This document shows positions 1 through 7,162 of a stretch of DNA of 12,232 bases, piece after piece. The notes under the pieces were generated by a model. The model was not told where the DNA came from and ran no database searches. It saw only the letters and a list, made by a program, of their open reading frames with translations. The DNA lies in NCBI GenBank assembly GCA_002696885.1, contig NZSO01000034.1, positions 1-12,232 of the forward strand. Reading direction: 5' to 3'. The first letter of the stretch is position 1. Each line of letters starts with the position of its first letter. A program made the translations under genes and the position numbers. The DNA is from Verrucomicrobiales bacterium (GTDB lineage: Bacteria; Verrucomicrobiota; Verrucomicrobiia; Verrucomicrobiales; DEV007).

Positions 1-1
1 T

Positions 2-2260
2 AGGGTTGAGTATGTTGTTGATAGAGTGAAGACCACATCAAATGTGTGGATGGGATTAACTATGGAGTGTAGCCAGTGTCATGATCATAAATATGATCCC
101 ATTTCGCAGAGAGAATATTATCAAATGTTCGCCTATTTCAACAATACTACTGATCCTGGAATGCAGACTAGAAACGGTAATCAAGCTCCGGTGGTCAACG
201 TGCCTGATAAAAAGCAAGTAGCCAAATTAGAGGAGTTGGAAAAGAGAATTAAGTACGAAGAAAATAAAATAGAGGGATATAAGAGGTCTGTAATCCCGAA
301 ATATGTCGCGTGGCTCCGAGATGCAGAAAAGAACGTCGATCAGAAAAATTTAGAACCTGATGGGATAAAGCATTATTTCTCTCTTAATGAGAAATCTGGC
401 AAACAGGTTAAAGATGAAATTAGTGGGGTTCATGGAACTCTTTCTGGTCAATTAAAATCCATTAATAGAGGTGATGAGCTTGGGCTTTCGTTTGATGGTA
501 AAACCTCATTTAACTTTGAAGATTGGCCAGATATAGAGAGAGATTCTTCGTTTACTTTTTCAGCGTGGTTAAAATTACCAGCTGATGGTAATGGCTCTGC
601 AGTGTTTGCACGTATGAATGAAGATAATAATTTTAGAGGTTATGATTTTTGGCTTCAGAATAGATCATTTGGAACTCATATAGTGAGCACATGGCCAAGC
701 AATGCTTTGAAAGTTGTTTCTGACAAACAGCTCGAAGTGAATAAATGGCACCACGTGGTTGTAGTATACGATGGTTCCTCTAAAGCTTCTGGAGTTAAAC
801 TATATTTAGATGGGAACTTAGTTGGTAACAAAGTGGAGCAAGATTCATTGAAAGATTCTATTGTTACTAAAATTCCATTTAAGCTTGGTAGCCGTTCAAA
901 GTCTAGTTACTTCAAAGGAGAGCTGGATGAGCTGCGAATTTATGACCGTGCACTCAACCAAGATGAAATTAAAAATATTGGTGGAGACCCAATAAAAAGC
1001 CTCCTGGCTCTTGGTAAAAAAGAAAGGACTAAAGAGCAAAAAATGACTCTCCTTAATTACTACCTTAATAATAATGACGAAGAGTATAAAAGACTGATTG
1101 CTATAAAGAACGAGCTGAATAAAAAGAAATCAGATTTATCTTCGCAAAAGAAAGTTACCTCAATGGTCATGCAGGATAATCCTGAGGCCAAAAAAAGAGT
1201 CACCTATGTACTTAATCGAGGGCAATATGATCAACCTATAAAAGACGGAGACAATGCAATTGTTAATCCTGGTGTGCCGGCCATTCTTCCTAAACTTAGG
1301 AACAACGCGCCTGGAAATCGTTTAGGGCTTGCCAATTGGTTGGTAGACCCTTCGCATCCTCTAACTGCAAGAGTAGCAGTCAATAGATATTGGGCTATGT
1401 TTTTTGGTAGGGGTATAGTAAAAACACCAGACGATTTTGGAAACCAGGGCTCACCCCCAACTCATCCAGAGCTACTGGACTGGCTGGCAAGTGACTTTGT
1501 CAAAAATGGATGGAATGTTAAGAGGGCTATCCGTCAGATTGTAACGTCTCAAACCTACAGACAACAATCTAAAATTCTTCCCATTGCTCAAAAAAATGAT
1601 CCCGAAAATATATTTCTTTCTCGTTCGCCTAGATTTCGTCTGCAGGGTGAATTTATTCGTGATGCGGCATTATCTTTTTCAGGTCTGTTAGTGGACACGG
1701 TTGGTGGTCCAAGTGTGAAGCCCTATCAGCCAGCTAACATTTGGAATGAGGTTTCCTTAAATGGAGGGCTCCGTTATAAGAGGGACTCTGGGGATAAATT
1801 ATATAGAAGATCAATTTACACTTATTGGAAAAGATCGGCTCCAATGCCGAACATGCTTATATTTGATGCCCCTACAAGGGAGAAATGCATGATACAGCGG
1901 CCAATTACTAATACCCCCTTACAAGCTTTGGTAGTGTTGAATGATCCTCAGTTTGTAGAAGCTGCGAGATCCTTTGCTCAAAAAATAATCACCGAAGGAG
2001 GCAATGATGAAAAAAATAGAATCAACTACGGTTTTAAAATAGCTTTATCACGAGACGCTACAGACGATGAAATTTCGGTTATTAGTGGGGTGTTGAAATC
2101 ACAAATGAAATCTTTTAGTTCGGACAAAGAAAAGGCAAAACAGTTTTTGTCTGTGGGTGAAGTGCCAAGGAATGAAAATATCGATTTAGTTGAACATGCC
2201 TCCTGGTCTGTAATTGCTCAGATGCTTCTAAATATGGACGAAACCCTCACCCGAGGATAA
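2..2260 (+). CDS. PSCyt2 (DUF1549)-LamG-PSD1 (DUF1553) protein, 5' end outside the window
   Basis: The reading frame is open from base 2, so the N-terminus lies upstream; the GTG at 26 is inside the gene and not its start. The visible part is 752 residues. The first ~50 are the end of a DUF1549/PSCyt2 domain, with a CSQCH motif (C23, C26, H27) followed by DHKYDP, which resembles a c-type heme site. A charged, probably helical linker follows. Bases ~362-985 encode a LamG/concanavalin-A-like sheet domain, with the WHHVVVVYDG and LDELRIYDRAL signatures. A second charged linker leads to the DUF1553/PSD1 domain (about 1290-2180), with NRLGLANWLVDPSHPLTARV, NRYWAMFFGRG and the TNTPLQALVVLNDP motif. 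Proteins of this build are usually exported and sit beside DUF1501 genes, as here. Their biochemical role is not established; LamG suggests carbohydrate or surface binding (inference). The family call is secure, the function is not. Confidence 0.92.
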   Translation, partial: RVEYVVDRVKTTSNVWMGLTMECSQCHDHKYDPISQREYYQMFAYFNNTTDPGMQTRNGNQAPVVNVPDKKQVAKLEELEKRIKYEENKIEGYKRSVIPKYVAWLRDAEKNVDQKNLEPDGIKHYFSLNEKSGKQVKDEISGVHGTLSGQLKSINRGDELGLSFDGKTSFNFEDWPDIERDSSFTFSAWLKLPADGNGSAVFARMNEDNNFRGYDFWLQNRSFGTHIVSTWPSNALKVVSDKQLEVNKWHHVVVVYDGSSKASGVKLYLDGNLVGNKVEQDSLKDSIVTKIPFKLGSRSKSSYFKGELDELRIYDRALNQDEIKNIGGDPIKSLLALGKKERTKEQKMTLLNYYLNNNDEEYKRLIAIKNELNKKKSDLSSQKKVTSMVMQDNPEAKKRVTYVLNRGQYDQPIKDGDNAIVNPGVPAILPKLRNNAPGNRLGLANWLVDPSHPLTARVAVNRYWAMFFGRGIVKTPDDFGNQGSPPTHPELLDWLASDFVKNGWNVKRAIRQIVTSQTYRQQSKILPIAQKNDPENIFLSRSPRFRLQGEFIRDAALSFSGLLVDTVGGPSVKPYQPANIWNEVSLNGGLRYKRDSGDKLYRRSIYTYWKRSAPMPNMLIFDAPTREKCMIQRPITNTPLQALVVLNDPQFVEAARSFAQKIITEGGNDEKNRINYGFKIALSRDATDDEISVISGVLKSQMKSFSSDKEKAKQFLSVGEVPRNENIDLVEHASWSVIAQMLLNMDETLTRG

Positions 2261-2280
2261 AAATTTAACAATAAAATATT

Positions 2281-3711
2281 ATGGATCATTATAATCGCAG
2301 AAACTTTTTGTTAAGCACTGGTCACGGAATGGGAGCCGCGGCGTTGAGTTCTCTATGGAATCCCAATTTAATTGGATCGGCCGGAGCGGCTTCAGGACTT
2401 CCAGGCTTTCCTAATTTTCCGCCCAAAGCAAAGCGGGCAATCTATCTTTTTTTTCCTGGGGGTCCCTCACACATTGATTTGTTTGATTACAAGCCTGAGC
2501 TTCGTAAAATACACGGTCAGGAATTACCAGATTCGATAAGACAAGGACAACGAATAACTGGAATGACGAGTGGTCAGAAGTCATTTCCTTGTGTTGCTCC
2601 CATGTTTGAATTTGAAAAATTTGGCAAGCATGGAACTTGGGTAAACAAGGACCTTCTTCCTTACACCGCGGGAATCGTTGACGACATAACAATCATCCGT
2701 TCAATGAACACAGAGGCCATCAATCATGACCCAGCAATTACCTACATTAATACTGGTGTACAGCCTCCTGGTAAACCAAGTATGGGTTCTTGGCTGAGTT
2801 ATGGTTTGGGGAGTGAGAATGAGAATATGCCATCTTATGTTGTCATGATTTCAAGAGGTAGGGGTCAGTTACAGGCTCTTTATGACCGATTATGGGGTAG
2901 TGGATTTTTGCCCTCAAAGCATCAAGGGGTTAAACTTCGATCCTCAGGTGAGCCGGTTCTTTACCTAAATAACCCTCCAGGTATTGATCGTGATATGCGC
3001 AGAGGAATGCTTGACGGTTTGCAAAAATTAAATTCTAAGACACATCAGAAATTTAATGACCCTGAAACGCAAACTAGAATCTCGCAATATGAGATGGCAT
3101 TCAGGATGCAGGCAGAGGTTCCTGAATTAATGGATATTTCGAAGGAGCCTAAGCATGTTAAGGATCTTTATGGGCCTAACGTTGAGAAGCCTGGAAGTTT
3201 TGCTAGGAACTGTTTACTCGCGAGAAGGATGGCTGAAAAAGGAGTAAGATTCCTTCAGTTGTTTCACAGAGGTTGGGATCAACACGGCAGCTTGCCTTCC
3301 AAAATTCGTCAACAGTGTGAAGATATTGATCAACCATGTGCTGGACTCATTAAGGATCTTAAGGAGAGAGGTATGTTTGATGATACTCTAGTAGTATGTG
3401 GTGGAGAGTTTGGTCGAACCATATACTCACAGGGCAAACTTACCAAAGATAACCATGGAAGAGACCATCATGGCCGATGCTTTACCACTTGGATGGCTGG
3501 CGCAGGAATTAAGAGAGGTTTTGACTATGGTCAGACAGATGATTATTCATATAACATAGTAAAAGATCCAGTTCATATTAGGGACCTTAATGCGACCATT
3601 CTTGATAGAATGGGTATCGACCATGAAAAACTAACGTTTAGATATCAAGGACTTGATCAACGTTTAACGGGTGTGGAAGAAGCTAGAGTCGTAAAAGAGA
3701 TAATAGGTTGA
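2281..3711 (+). CDS. DUF1501 family sulfatase-like protein with twin-arginine leader
   Basis: A complete 476-residue protein. The N-terminus reads NRRNFLLSTGHGMGAAALSS: a twin-arginine pair (R6, R7), F9, then a small, weakly hydrophobic stretch rich in Gly and Ala ending near GSAGAA. This suggests Tat export of a folded protein. DUF1501 hallmarks are FFPGGPSHIDLFDYKP near residue 57, the LFHRGWDQHG motif, GGEFGRTIYSQG, NHGRDHHGRCFTTWMAGAG, and a C-terminal HIRDLNATILDRMGID segment. The fold belongs to the alkaline phosphatase/sulfatase superfamily, and the His/Asp-rich GRDHH segment matches a metal-site region (family knowledge). The substrate is unknown. It starts 20 bp after the PSD1-type gene and is surely co-transcribed with it; the two families are habitual partners. 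No Shine-Dalgarno motif precedes the ATG; the spacer is almost free of G. Confidence 0.92.
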   Translation: MDHYNRRNFLLSTGHGMGAAALSSLWNPNLIGSAGAASGLPGFPNFPPKAKRAIYLFFPGGPSHIDLFDYKPELRKIHGQELPDSIRQGQRITGMTSGQKSFPCVAPMFEFEKFGKHGTWVNKDLLPYTAGIVDDITIIRSMNTEAINHDPAITYINTGVQPPGKPSMGSWLSYGLGSENENMPSYVVMISRGRGQLQALYDRLWGSGFLPSKHQGVKLRSSGEPVLYLNNPPGIDRDMRRGMLDGLQKLNSKTHQKFNDPETQTRISQYEMAFRMQAEVPELMDISKEPKHVKDLYGPNVEKPGSFARNCLLARRMAEKGVRFLQLFHRGWDQHGSLPSKIRQQCEDIDQPCAGLIKDLKERGMFDDTLVVCGGEFGRTIYSQGKLTKDNHGRDHHGRCFTTWMAGAGIKRGFDYGQTDDYSYNIVKDPVHIRDLNATILDRMGIDHEKLTFRYQGLDQRLTGVEEARVVKEIIG

Positions 3712-3755
3712 GGATTTCCCAGAAAAGTTAATTCAAAACCTAAGAAGATCTAAAA

Positions 3756-4349
3756 TCATTCGGGGTCATCTGGTTGAACAAACACTGACTTCATTCCAGC
3801 TTTGTTGGCGGCTTCAATGCCCAATTGGCTGTCCTCGAAAACTAAACATTTGTTTGGTTTAATGTTCATCCTTTCTGCAGCTAATAAGAATAGATCAGGG
3901 GCTGGTTTGCTATTCTTGACATCATCTTGAGTGACAATAACATCAAATAGATCAGTTATACCAATCTGATTCATAGTCATGACGACGGTTTCTTTTACTC
4001 CACCCGAAGCCACCGCAATTGGTTTACCTTCGGCTTTACAGTTTTTTGCAAAATTAACAACCGGATCGTAAGGCTTAACTCTTTCAATGTTATTGAAGAA
4101 ATAGTTTTCTTGATCAAGAACAACCTGTTCTGGGTCCATCTCACAACCGAACCTATCGTTTAATATTTTAACAGTATCATGCATCCCAACGCCTGCATAA
4201 GATTGGGCGATTTCTCTAGTGAATTCAAAGTTACCGCCGTTTTTCCTGAAAGATTCAATCCAACCATCAAAGTGAACGTGCATTGATAATGACAAAGTGC
4301 CATCATGATCAAAGATATAAGCATCAAATTCACCTTTTGGTATATTCAT
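3756..4349 (-). CDS. HAD-superfamily hydrolase, beta-phosphoglucomutase/YqaB-like phosphatase
   Basis: A 197-residue cytosolic HAD subfamily I enzyme. Motif I is FDHDGT, with nucleophile D14 and acid/base D16. A helical cap follows (about residues 20-90). Motif II is VASGG (S115), the conserved lysine lies in KNSKPAPD (K148), and motif III is FEDSQLGIEAA (E172, D173). The KPAPD and FEDS..GI.AA pattern is that of the beta-phosphoglucomutase/YqaB-like branch, whose members act on small sugar phosphates such as fructose-1-phosphate or 6-phosphogluconate. The usual aspartate after DGTL (DGTLVDS) is replaced here by SLS, so the substrate cannot be assigned. The gene is convergent with the DUF1501 gene (44 bp apart) and divergent from the glycosyltransferase gene (99 bp). 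The ATG at 4349 is the only reasonable start; no Shine-Dalgarno site precedes it. Confidence 0.88.
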   Translation of the reverse strand: MNIPKGEFDAYIFDHDGTLSLSMHVHFDGWIESFRKNGGNFEFTREIAQSYAGVGMHDTVKILNDRFGCEMDPEQVVLDQENYFFNNIERVKPYDPVVNFAKNCKAEGKPIAVASGGVKETVVMTMNQIGITDLFDVIVTQDDVKNSKPAPDLFLLAAERMNIKPNKCLVFEDSQLGIEAANKAGMKSVFVQPDDPE

Positions 4350-4383
4350 TCTTTGGTTAATTTATTGTTTCTAAAAACTAAAG

Positions 4384-4414
4384 TTAACAACTCTTAAGAT
4401 CAATCCAATATAAA
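4384..4414 (+). promoter_or_regulatory. Candidate sigma70-type promoter for the SenB-like gene
   Basis: TTAACA at 4384-4389 matches TTGACA at five of six positions, and TATAAA at 4409-4414 matches TATAAT at five of six. The spacer is 19 bp, slightly long. Initiation near 4421 would give a leader of about 28 bases. The site lies in the 99-bp divergent region shared with the HAD gene; I found no comparably good promoter on the other strand. In such AT-rich DNA a chance match is quite possible. Confidence 0.35.
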
Positions 4415-4448
4415 GTTACGTATACATATAGATTCCTAAAACCTTAAT

Positions 4449-5402
4449 ATGAATTTTTTAATTCTATTTCCTGATAATAAAAAGGCTGTTACTGGAAATT
4501 TCTGTTCAGCTTTACAGTACGAACGAATATTAGAGAGTTTGGGTAACAATGTTGAGCTGATAAATAAATATGATAATCAAGAGGCAGAAGTATTAATCGC
4601 CATAAATGCCGATAAGAATAATTCTGATATTAGGAAATTTCACACCGATAATCCGAAATCAAAAATTATTTTAATTCTTTCTGGTACGGATATTTACCCT
4701 TGTCCATCGAATCGAGCAATTGACTCAATGGAGATATCTAATGTTTTAGTGCTTCTACAGTCTCAAGCATTTAATCAAGTTCCTGAAAAATATAGAAAAA
4801 AATCTTCGGTAATTCATCAAAGTATAGAAAGATTAAAGCTCGATAGTCAGGCTTTAAAATCTGATTCTGAATTCAAAGTAGTCTTAATTTCTAATATCAG
4901 GCCTGTTAAAGATCCCCTGATTGCACCACGAGCATGTCAGATGATTCCAGCTTCATCAAAATTGAAAATCACCCATGTTGGATATTGCTTGGACTCGAAA
5001 TTTGAAGATTTACTTTTTAAAGAGAGTAAAAATAACGACAGATATGAATGGATTGGAGGTCGTTCCGTATTAGAAACTAGAACTATCCTTAGTCAGAGTG
5101 ATCTACTTCTTATTACCTCTCAACATGAAGGTGCAGGAAGGGTCGTAGGGGAAGCTGTTCAACTTGAAGTTCCGATCATTTCAACTAACAATGATGGAGT
5201 CATGGGTGTTTTAGGGGAGGAATACGAGGGCTATTATCCTGTCGGAGATGTGGAAGCTCTTACAGCTCTTTTGATTAAAGCTGAAAAGGATAAATCGTTT
5301 TTGGAGCACTTGAATCTTCAATGCAAAAATAAAAAGACCCTTTTTAGTGTCGAGGAAGAGACGAAAGCTTGGAGTGAAATTATTAACGATCTTTTTGTCT
5401 GA
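4449..5402 (+). CDS. GT-B glycosyltransferase resembling selenosugar synthase SenB
   Basis: A 317-residue soluble glycosyltransferase of the GT-B, group-1 kind. An N-terminal acceptor domain (about 1-140) contains TGNFCSALQYERILESLG, VLIAINADKN and ILSGTDIYP (SGTD, 78-81). A C-terminal donor domain follows, with ISNIRPVKDP (R151-P156), the E-x7-E motif spanning E227-E235 (EGAGRVVGE), NDGVMGVLGEEYEGYYPVGD, and a terminal helix ending in AWSEIINDLF. The order and spacing of TGN, SGTD, R-VKDP, ASS..THVG, EGAGRVVGEA and YPVGD match what I recall of the family once called TIGR04348 and now known as SenB, which makes a selenosugar from a UDP-sugar and selenophosphate. Neither senA (EgtB-like) nor senC (SelD-like) is in the window, so a different thio- or ordinary sugar product is possible. 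The glycosyltransferase fold is nearly certain; the SenB assignment is probable only. Confidence 0.7.
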   Translation: MNFLILFPDNKKAVTGNFCSALQYERILESLGNNVELINKYDNQEAEVLIAINADKNNSDIRKFHTDNPKSKIILILSGTDIYPCPSNRAIDSMEISNVLVLLQSQAFNQVPEKYRKKSSVIHQSIERLKLDSQALKSDSEFKVVLISNIRPVKDPLIAPRACQMIPASSKLKITHVGYCLDSKFEDLLFKESKNNDRYEWIGGRSVLETRTILSQSDLLLITSQHEGAGRVVGEAVQLEVPIISTNNDGVMGVLGEEYEGYYPVGDVEALTALLIKAEKDKSFLEHLNLQCKNKKTLFSVEEETKAWSEIINDLFV

Positions 5403-5405
5403 TGT

Positions 5406-5434
5406 AATTCTATATGATTATCTAAATTAGAATT
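5406..5434. terminator. Weak AT-rich inverted repeat between convergent genes
   Basis: AATTCTA (5406-5412) and TAGAATT (5428-5434) form a perfect 7-bp inverted repeat with a 15-base loop, filling most of the 33-bp gap between the convergent SenB-like gene and recO. Position suits a bidirectional terminator, but the stem has one G-C pair and no clear U-tract follows, so chance is a fair alternative. Confidence 0.22.
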
Positions 5435-5435
5435 G

Positions 5436-5981
5436 TTAATGATCACTCGATTCTTTTGTTAGTAGATTTAGGATTTCTGTGCGCATTCTAGGAATTCTGC
5501 TAATTTCTGAAATTGAAGTTATGGGCTCTTTTTCTGGATTGAAAATGCCTAGTATTTTTGACACCTCCTTTTCATAATGATGAATAGCCAATAATTTTGG
5601 TTCGTTTTCCTCAAGATAATTTAATCCTCTATACAGGAGTTCGTATAAAGAATTTATTGGACTGTCAGATTCCGAGACCTTGTTGATCAATTCAGTAAAA
5701 TAACTTGCTGATAGAGTTTTTAAGTAACTCTTCCGAAGACTTGCCCTTGTACGCAATATTTGAATTTCTCTCAACGAGTGTAAGTCGGTTTTTTTACTTC
5801 TAATTATCTCAAATTCAGCCTCAAAAAACAGGTCAAGTTTACCTGAAAATTGACTTTTTGGTCTTCTAGCTCCTTTGGCGACTGTTTTTAAAATGCCTTG
5901 TTCTTTGGTGCACCAAGTGACGATCAGGCTTGATTCCGTAAGTGGAATTCTACGAATGATGGTTCCTTGGCATTTGTTCAT
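5436..5981 (-). CDS. recO: DNA repair protein RecO, short form
   Basis: A 181-residue RecO, which in the RecFOR pathway binds SSB-coated single-stranded DNA and loads RecA at gaps. The N-terminal OB-fold is recognisable: GTIIRRIPLTESSLIVTWCT, then LKTVAKGARRPKSQFSGKLDLF with the diagnostic AKGARRPKS..G.L core (about residues 34-50). A helical region follows (SYFTELINKVS, LLAIHHYEKEVSKILGI). The usual length is about 240 residues, and many RecO proteins carry a C-terminal four-cysteine zinc module; here no such cysteines exist and the protein ends soon after the helical domain. I saw no sign of a frameshift, so the short C-terminus is probably a lineage trait. The gene is divergent from prfB with only 36 bp between start codons. 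Its ATG lacks a Shine-Dalgarno site. Confidence 0.85.
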   Translation of the reverse strand: MNKCQGTIIRRIPLTESSLIVTWCTKEQGILKTVAKGARRPKSQFSGKLDLFFEAEFEIIRSKKTDLHSLREIQILRTRASLRKSYLKTLSASYFTELINKVSESDSPINSLYELLYRGLNYLEENEPKLLAIHHYEKEVSKILGIFNPEKEPITSISEISRIPRMRTEILNLLTKESSDH

Positions 5982-6017
5982 GTTGCGCGATGCTTATCAG
6001 TGTATAAAGTAAACCCT
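5982..6017. promoter_or_regulatory. Compact divergent promoter region between recO and prfB
   Basis: Only 36 bp separate the two start codons, and they should hold at least one promoter. On the + strand, TATAAA at 6003-6008 is a good -10 candidate for prfB. It ends nine bases before the ATG, so initiation would fall about 2-4 bases upstream of the start codon, giving a leaderless or near-leaderless mRNA. The best -35, around TGTTGC at 5981-5986, is poor and would overlap the recO start codon. On the - strand an overlapping TATACA could serve recO. This is a visual call only. Confidence 0.3.
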
Positions 6018-7137
6018 ATGGACGAAATTTCCATTGACCTTCAAGCTTTTGATACTGACTCTTTAAAATCACGTATTGGGGAGCTTAGGAGGTATCTTTG
6101 ACTTAGAGGCTCTACAAACCCAGCAGGATGAGCTGGAGAAAATGATGTCTGCTCAGGGCTTTTGGGACGATAACGAAAGAGCTGCAAAAATATCTGAAGA
6201 ACATTCGTCTGCGGCAAAAAAGATTAGCCTCTTTGAAAATCTTGAATCTAGAGTTTCAGATATAGACGAACTGATAACTTTTGCTGCTGACGAGGGTGAT
6301 GAAGATTCCGCGGCTGAGGTTAAAAAAGAAATCGATGAATTGTCCTCAATGCTTGGTAATCTCGAGATGGAATTATTACTTTCTGGTAAACACGATAAAG
6401 ATAATGCCTTTTTGACAATTCATGCTGGAACCGGTGGTACCGAGGCTTGTGATTGGGCAGAAATGCTTTTGCGGCAATATCAAAGATGGTCTGAAAGAAA
6501 AGGTTTGAAGGTGGAAATCGTGGAATGCCAAGAACATGATGAAGCGGGAATCCGATCAGTAACTTTAAAAATATGTGGCACTCACGCCTATGGTTACTTA
6601 CAGACTGAAAGAGGTGTGCATAGATTAGTCAGAATTTCACCGTTCGACTCTCAGTCCAGACGTCATACATCTTTTGCTAGTATTGATGTAGTTCCTGAAA
6701 TCGAAGATGACTCTGGCATAGAACTTGATGAAAAAGAATACGAGATAACAACTACCAGAAGTGGTGGTAAAGGTGGTCAGAATGTGAATAAGGTTGAGAC
6801 TGCGGTTATTCTAAAACATCATCCTTCTGGTATATTAATTAGGTGTAGTGCTGAGAGGAGTCAGCATAAAAATAGAGCGGTGGCCCTTCAGCTCTTAAAA
6901 GCAAAGTTATTTCAAATAGAGGAAGATAAGAAAAAAGCTGAAATGGAAAGGCAGTATGGTGAAAAAGGTGAAATTGCATGGGGTAGTCAAATTCGATCTT
7001 ATGTTTTTCAGCCATATCAAATGGTCAAAGACCATCGAACAGGATATGAAACCAGTAATGTTAATGATGTAATGGATGGAGCTATTGATGGTTTCATTGA
7101 AGCTAAGTTACGCGGACAAAAAGCATCTTCTGAATAA
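6018..7137 (+). CDS. prfB: Peptide chain release factor 2 (RF2), expressed by programmed +1 frameshift
   Basis: RF2 recognises UAA and UGA and triggers peptide release on the ribosome. The gene starts at ATG 6018 (MDEISIDLQAFDTDSL...). The first 27 codons end in CTT at 6096, followed by in-frame TGA at 6099-6101. Reading then shifts to the +1 frame at GAC (6100), giving ...GELRRYL-DLEALQTQQDELE. The full product is 372 residues, against about 365 in E. coli. The anticodon-mimic SPF tripeptide lies at 207-209 (RISPFDSQSRRHTSFAS) and the catalytic GGQ at 252-254 (SGGKGGQNVNKVETA), two residues from the E. coli positions. An annotation starting at TTG 6076 would lose the true N-terminus and add wrong residues before the shift. 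The SPF motif rules out RF1, which has PxT. trmD follows by 25 bp, probably in one operon. Confidence 0.96.
6087..6102 (+). promoter_or_regulatory. RF2 programmed frameshift site
   Basis: The elements are an internal Shine-Dalgarno-like AGGAGG (6087-6092), a TAT spacer codon, the slippery CTT (6096-6098), and TGA with a following C (6099-6102). TGA-C is a poor termination context. This is the classic autoregulatory arrangement: when RF2 is scarce the ribosome pauses at UGA, the AGGAGG pairs with 16S rRNA, and the peptidyl-tRNA slips from CUU to UUU. The E. coli version has AGGGGG at the same spacing. Confidence 0.95.
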
Positions 7138-7162
7138 GAATAATAGTTCAATTGAATAATTC

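Noticed and set aside
2411..2692. 93-residue open frame on the minus strand inside the DUF1501 gene
   Set aside because: It is antisense to strongly conserved DUF1501 coding sequence and its translation matches no family I recognise. The same holds for the other short antisense frames inside trmD, argJ, argB and argD.
6076..7137. RF2 starting at TTG 6076
   Set aside because: This start exists only because the +1 frame was read alone. ATG 6018 plus the canonical frameshift signal gives the conserved N-terminus.
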